Positions 63,101 to 64,000 of a stretch of DNA of 64,000 bases are shown here, one piece after another. Source of the DNA: Nocardioides sp. Lineage in GTDB: Bacteria; Actinomycetota; Actinomycetes; Propionibacteriales; Nocardioidaceae. Location of the stretch: NCBI RefSeq assembly GCF_030150155.1, contig NZ_JASLGR010000036.1, positions 1 to 64,000 of the forward strand, given 5' to 3'. Below the pieces are notes generated by a model. That model was not told the origin of the DNA, ran no database searches, and worked only from the letters and a program-made list of their open reading frames with translations. How positions within the stretch are numbered: position 1 is the first letter of the stretch; every line of letters begins with the position of its first letter. A program made the translations under genes and the position numbers.

Positions 63101-63207
63101 TCAAGGCGCTGAACAAGAAGCTCAGTGCCGCGAAGAAGACCCTGGCGAAGAACAAGACCGCGCTCACCAAGGCCCAGAAGGCGCTGAAGAAGAGCACGAA
63201 GAAGTAG
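60139..63207 (+). CDS. Large secreted repeat / beta-propeller protein of the iron locus
   Basis: 1022 residues, ATG after GAGGAG. Signal peptide GRTAAGMIAASLGLTALAVS ending AHA. Two modules related to the surface-protein repeats flank the rest: AIHLEGTAWTKSAGVAGCVA (about 55-160) and PIHLEGTNFRTSDGTSGSTL (about 760-850). Between them are Ig-like segments (about 185-380) and a YncE-type beta-propeller (about 390-740: EKVLFATSANRS, YLYKLDADTLQVIA, DHPRDVVYDPKTDHIFVSSA, HRIFIASQNDNAVFVAD, KLAYVANLGGTTLTVLDK). An Ig-like domain GQTLSATASSTTAGAKLAYQ is next, and the last 80 residues are a Lys/Ala-rich helix ending KALKKSTKK. No membrane anchor. Predicted to be iron-regulated with the uptake operon; ligand unknown. 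Confidence 0.8.
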   Translation: MRTTTMRRVGRTAAGMIAASLGLTALAVSPAHAADAILSLGADSGATASTPDIAYVGQAIHLEGTAWTKSAGVAGCVAVKLGNGTGASIANALAVTQSPVPTSTGACSGLSAPDGVYAMVPTDASGAFSVDLPFPTTANTSPAITEGSWAAGTTHHVRLLTGFDGATPRSGYADFTVATPATTPTLSDVTVSYSASGPSAALSGSGFPGGSTLTATLDGTALTFSGRGLTTGPTYAVPATGAISGVNVVLPAGTRAGAHTVTIHGTDATSAGYDVPVTVNVTPSLTWSAGIKPGASGTLTVSGIATGAVISSVKDGSVEIASALGAADASGTATGAYSVPASTTAGFRPFVLTQTSPNATFTVNTVVYPNEVVSGAARFAITSDANDPALFQGLYQSAYSEKEKVLFATSANRSTKEGYLYKLDADTLQVIASAHASTTATDVPTDVDGVKAAAQFGVGVDDVNGTVWTTSTSDTSVSVYRASDLKLLKQFPTGTLDHPRDVVYDPKTDHIFVSSASEGTSGNGYLTVFEGGDNNKNGTPYEVVKKLKTGPRSAFNPVSLSLDNGTLVSPSLATDQVAVIDTAKAVTSAVPDAADAVDSSVRFIEIGDHSSAGNGRGASGAAYDDEDHRIFIASQNDNAVFVADSRTGELIATVPTGQQALNVTYDKVHKLAYVANLGGTTLTVLDKNGAKVAALPVAKANHVSVNDAGTVFAVDKVSPTNHVWKIEPRIEALGGVDLLDPTKAGITGDEKTTPLEVTATYGQPIHLEGTNFRTSDGTSGSTLGVKPASVSGSPTIATIEAGTDGSFAVDVPFPDGWTVGDTQHLRVLSGSLKTGDTARSFAIKVTVKAAGAVAVSTPRISGSATVGQTLSATASSTTAGAKLAYQWKRDNTAIAGATAATYKVTSADAGHQLSVAVTATATGYTTTTTSSTSVKVAAVTKPLTPAEKKVQAAQAKVTAAAAKVKSITSQISAVKKSSLSKKAKATKVKALNKKLSAAKKTLAKNKTALTKAQKALKKSTKK

Positions 63208-63223
63208 TCCCCGCTCCACCCAC

Positions 63224-63251
63224 GACGGCCCCCGCTTCGGCGGGGGCCGTC
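63224..63251. terminator. Terminator between the secreted protein and the MmyB-type regulator
   Basis: GACGGCCCCCGC-TTCG-GCGGGGGCCGTC: a 12-bp perfect stem with a TTCG tetraloop, 16 bp after the secreted-protein stop. It can serve both convergent genes. Confidence 0.88.
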
Positions 63252-63312
63252 TGGCATTGCTGGCGACGTCGGCGACGAGCCGCCGCCACCGGCCCTCCGG
63301 GTCCGTCAGGGG

Positions 63313-64000
63313 CTAGGAGGCACCGTGCTGCTGGTGTCGCACCGCCTGGCGATCCTCCCAGCTGGCGAGGAAACGGAGGGCCTCGGCGGCGGGGCTGTCG
63401 GGTGCCGCGGTGTAGGTGATGATCACGAGTCCGTCGCCCGGCAGCTCCAGGGCTTCGCCGGTGAGCCGCAGGTCCCCGACGACGGCGTTGCGCAGCGTCT
63501 TCGCGGCGGTGCGGTGGAGTCGGACGTCGTGCCTGGCCCACCGGGTGGCGAAGTCCTGGCTACGGGTGGCGAGCTCCCCGACGAGGTCGGTCAGGGACTT
63601 GTCGTGCGGGTTGCGTCCGGCCTCGCCCCGCAGCGCTGCGACGGCCCCGTCGGCGACCTCGTCCCACTCGACGAACAAGACAGGGGCGCGCTGGTCGAGG
63701 AAGAGGAACCGGGCGAGGTTGATCGGCAGGGAGTCGAACACGTCCCCGTACAACGCGACCGCGGTGTGATTGGCGGCCAGGATGTCGAGTCGGCCGTTGC
63801 GGACGTAGGCGGGTCCGTCGATGGTGTCCAGAATCCGCAGCACTCCCTGCCGGACCGCTGAGACCGAGACCCGCCGGGAGCCGCGGACCGGTCCGCCCGA
63901 GGCGCGGGCCAGGTCGAACAGATGCTCGCGTTCGGCCTCGTCCAGCCGCAGCGCTCGGGCCAGGGCGTCGAGGACCTGCTCGGAGACGCCGGCGAGGTTC
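63313..64000 (-). CDS. Helix-turn-helix regulator with MmyB-type ligand-binding domain (3' part)
   Basis: The frame is open through the right edge, so the N-terminal Xre-type DNA-binding part is mostly outside. What is present starts NLAGVSEQVLDALARALRLD, EAEREHLFDLARASG (the end of the HTH domain). Then comes the PAS-like MmyB domain: LDTIDGPAYVRNGRLDILAA, NHTAVALYGDVFDSLP, NLARFLFLDQRAP, FATRWARHDVRLHRTAAKTL and LPGDGLVIITYTAAPDSPA. Family members are common actinobacterial regulators of neighbouring oxidoreductases and may bind a lipid. Target unknown because the divergent neighbour is not visible. Confidence 0.9.
   Translation of the reverse strand, partial: NLAGVSEQVLDALARALRLDEAEREHLFDLARASGGPVRGSRRVSVSAVRQGVLRILDTIDGPAYVRNGRLDILAANHTAVALYGDVFDSLPINLARFLFLDQRAPVLFVEWDEVADGAVAALRGEAGRNPHDKSLTDLVGELATRSQDFATRWARHDVRLHRTAAKTLRNAVVGDLRLTGEALELPGDGLVIITYTAAPDSPAAEALRFLASWEDRQAVRHQQHGAS

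Noticed and set aside
60094..63219. 1041-residue frame antisense to the secreted propeller protein
   Set aside because: High GC makes long antisense frames common. The plus-strand product has a signal peptide, ribosome site and recognisable domains; the antisense one is Arg/Gly/Val low complexity.

Overview
The window is a high-GC actinobacterial chromosome segment. Gene content and order (the infA-rpmJ-rpsM-rpsK-rpsD-rpoA-rplQ-truA block, GroES with a His-tailed GroEL1, a Pls/PosA-type synthetase, an MMPL exporter, DtxR-like iron boxes, frequent GTG starts and apparently leaderless promoters) fit Propionibacteriales, most likely Nocardioides or a close relative. The genus call is inference from gene content. 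I saw no tRNA, rRNA, insertion sequence, prophage or CRISPR array, and no gene-free stretch exceeds about 260 bp.

Layout. 1-3.5 kb: start of an MFS efflux gene, groES-groEL under two tandem CIRCE operators, and a THUMP-like methyltransferase. 3.7-5.8 kb: MMPL transporter. 5.9-13.5 kb (minus strand): a housekeeping run, nnrE/D - alr - alpha/beta hydrolase - GNAT-TsaE fusion - tsaB - rimI - SnoaL-like - tsaD, joining NAD(P)HX repair, D-Ala supply and tRNA t6A synthesis. 13.5-16.4 kb: class III aminotransferase and methylmalonate-semialdehyde dehydrogenase. 16.5-23.3 kb: glmS, coaA, glmM, rpsI-rplM, citrate synthase. 23.4-28.7 kb: M1 aminopeptidase translationally coupled to a 1305-residue Pls-type (epsilon-poly-lysine-synthetase-like) enzyme. 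28.7-33.2 kb: HtrA protease, cytochrome P450, RsmC-like methyltransferase, truA. 33.3-37.2 kb: alpha ribosomal operon. 37.4-49.5 kb: a myo-inositol regulon, with a GntR regulator divergent from ten plus-strand genes (iolG, iolE-like, iolC, aldolase, iolB, iolD, iolA and a three-gene sugar ABC importer). 49.6-50.7 kb: LLM flavin oxidoreductase. 50.8-59.3 kb: a seven-gene, fully overlapping iron/siderophore uptake operon (lipoprotein, two surface proteins, two FecCD permeases, ATPase, esterase). 59.4-63.2 kb: FadR-type regulator and a large secreted repeat/propeller protein sharing iron boxes with that operon. 63.3-64 kb: 3' part of a MmyB-type regulator.

The observations most worth following are: (1) a family of exact 22-bp-period tandem arrays at four gene junctions, whose edge units form the C-terminus and stop codon of two unrelated genes; (2) the Pls-type synthetase / M1 peptidase pair, which looks like a synthesis-plus-hydrolysis module for a poly-amino acid; and (3) the iron-box-controlled locus in which importer genes are interleaved with secreted proteins built from an internal Gly-Thr-Gly-Trp repeat module that I cannot assign to a named family. 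Also notable are the glmS/coaA divergent promoters packed into 25 bp, and an inositol promoter whose -35 box overlaps a palindromic candidate operator.
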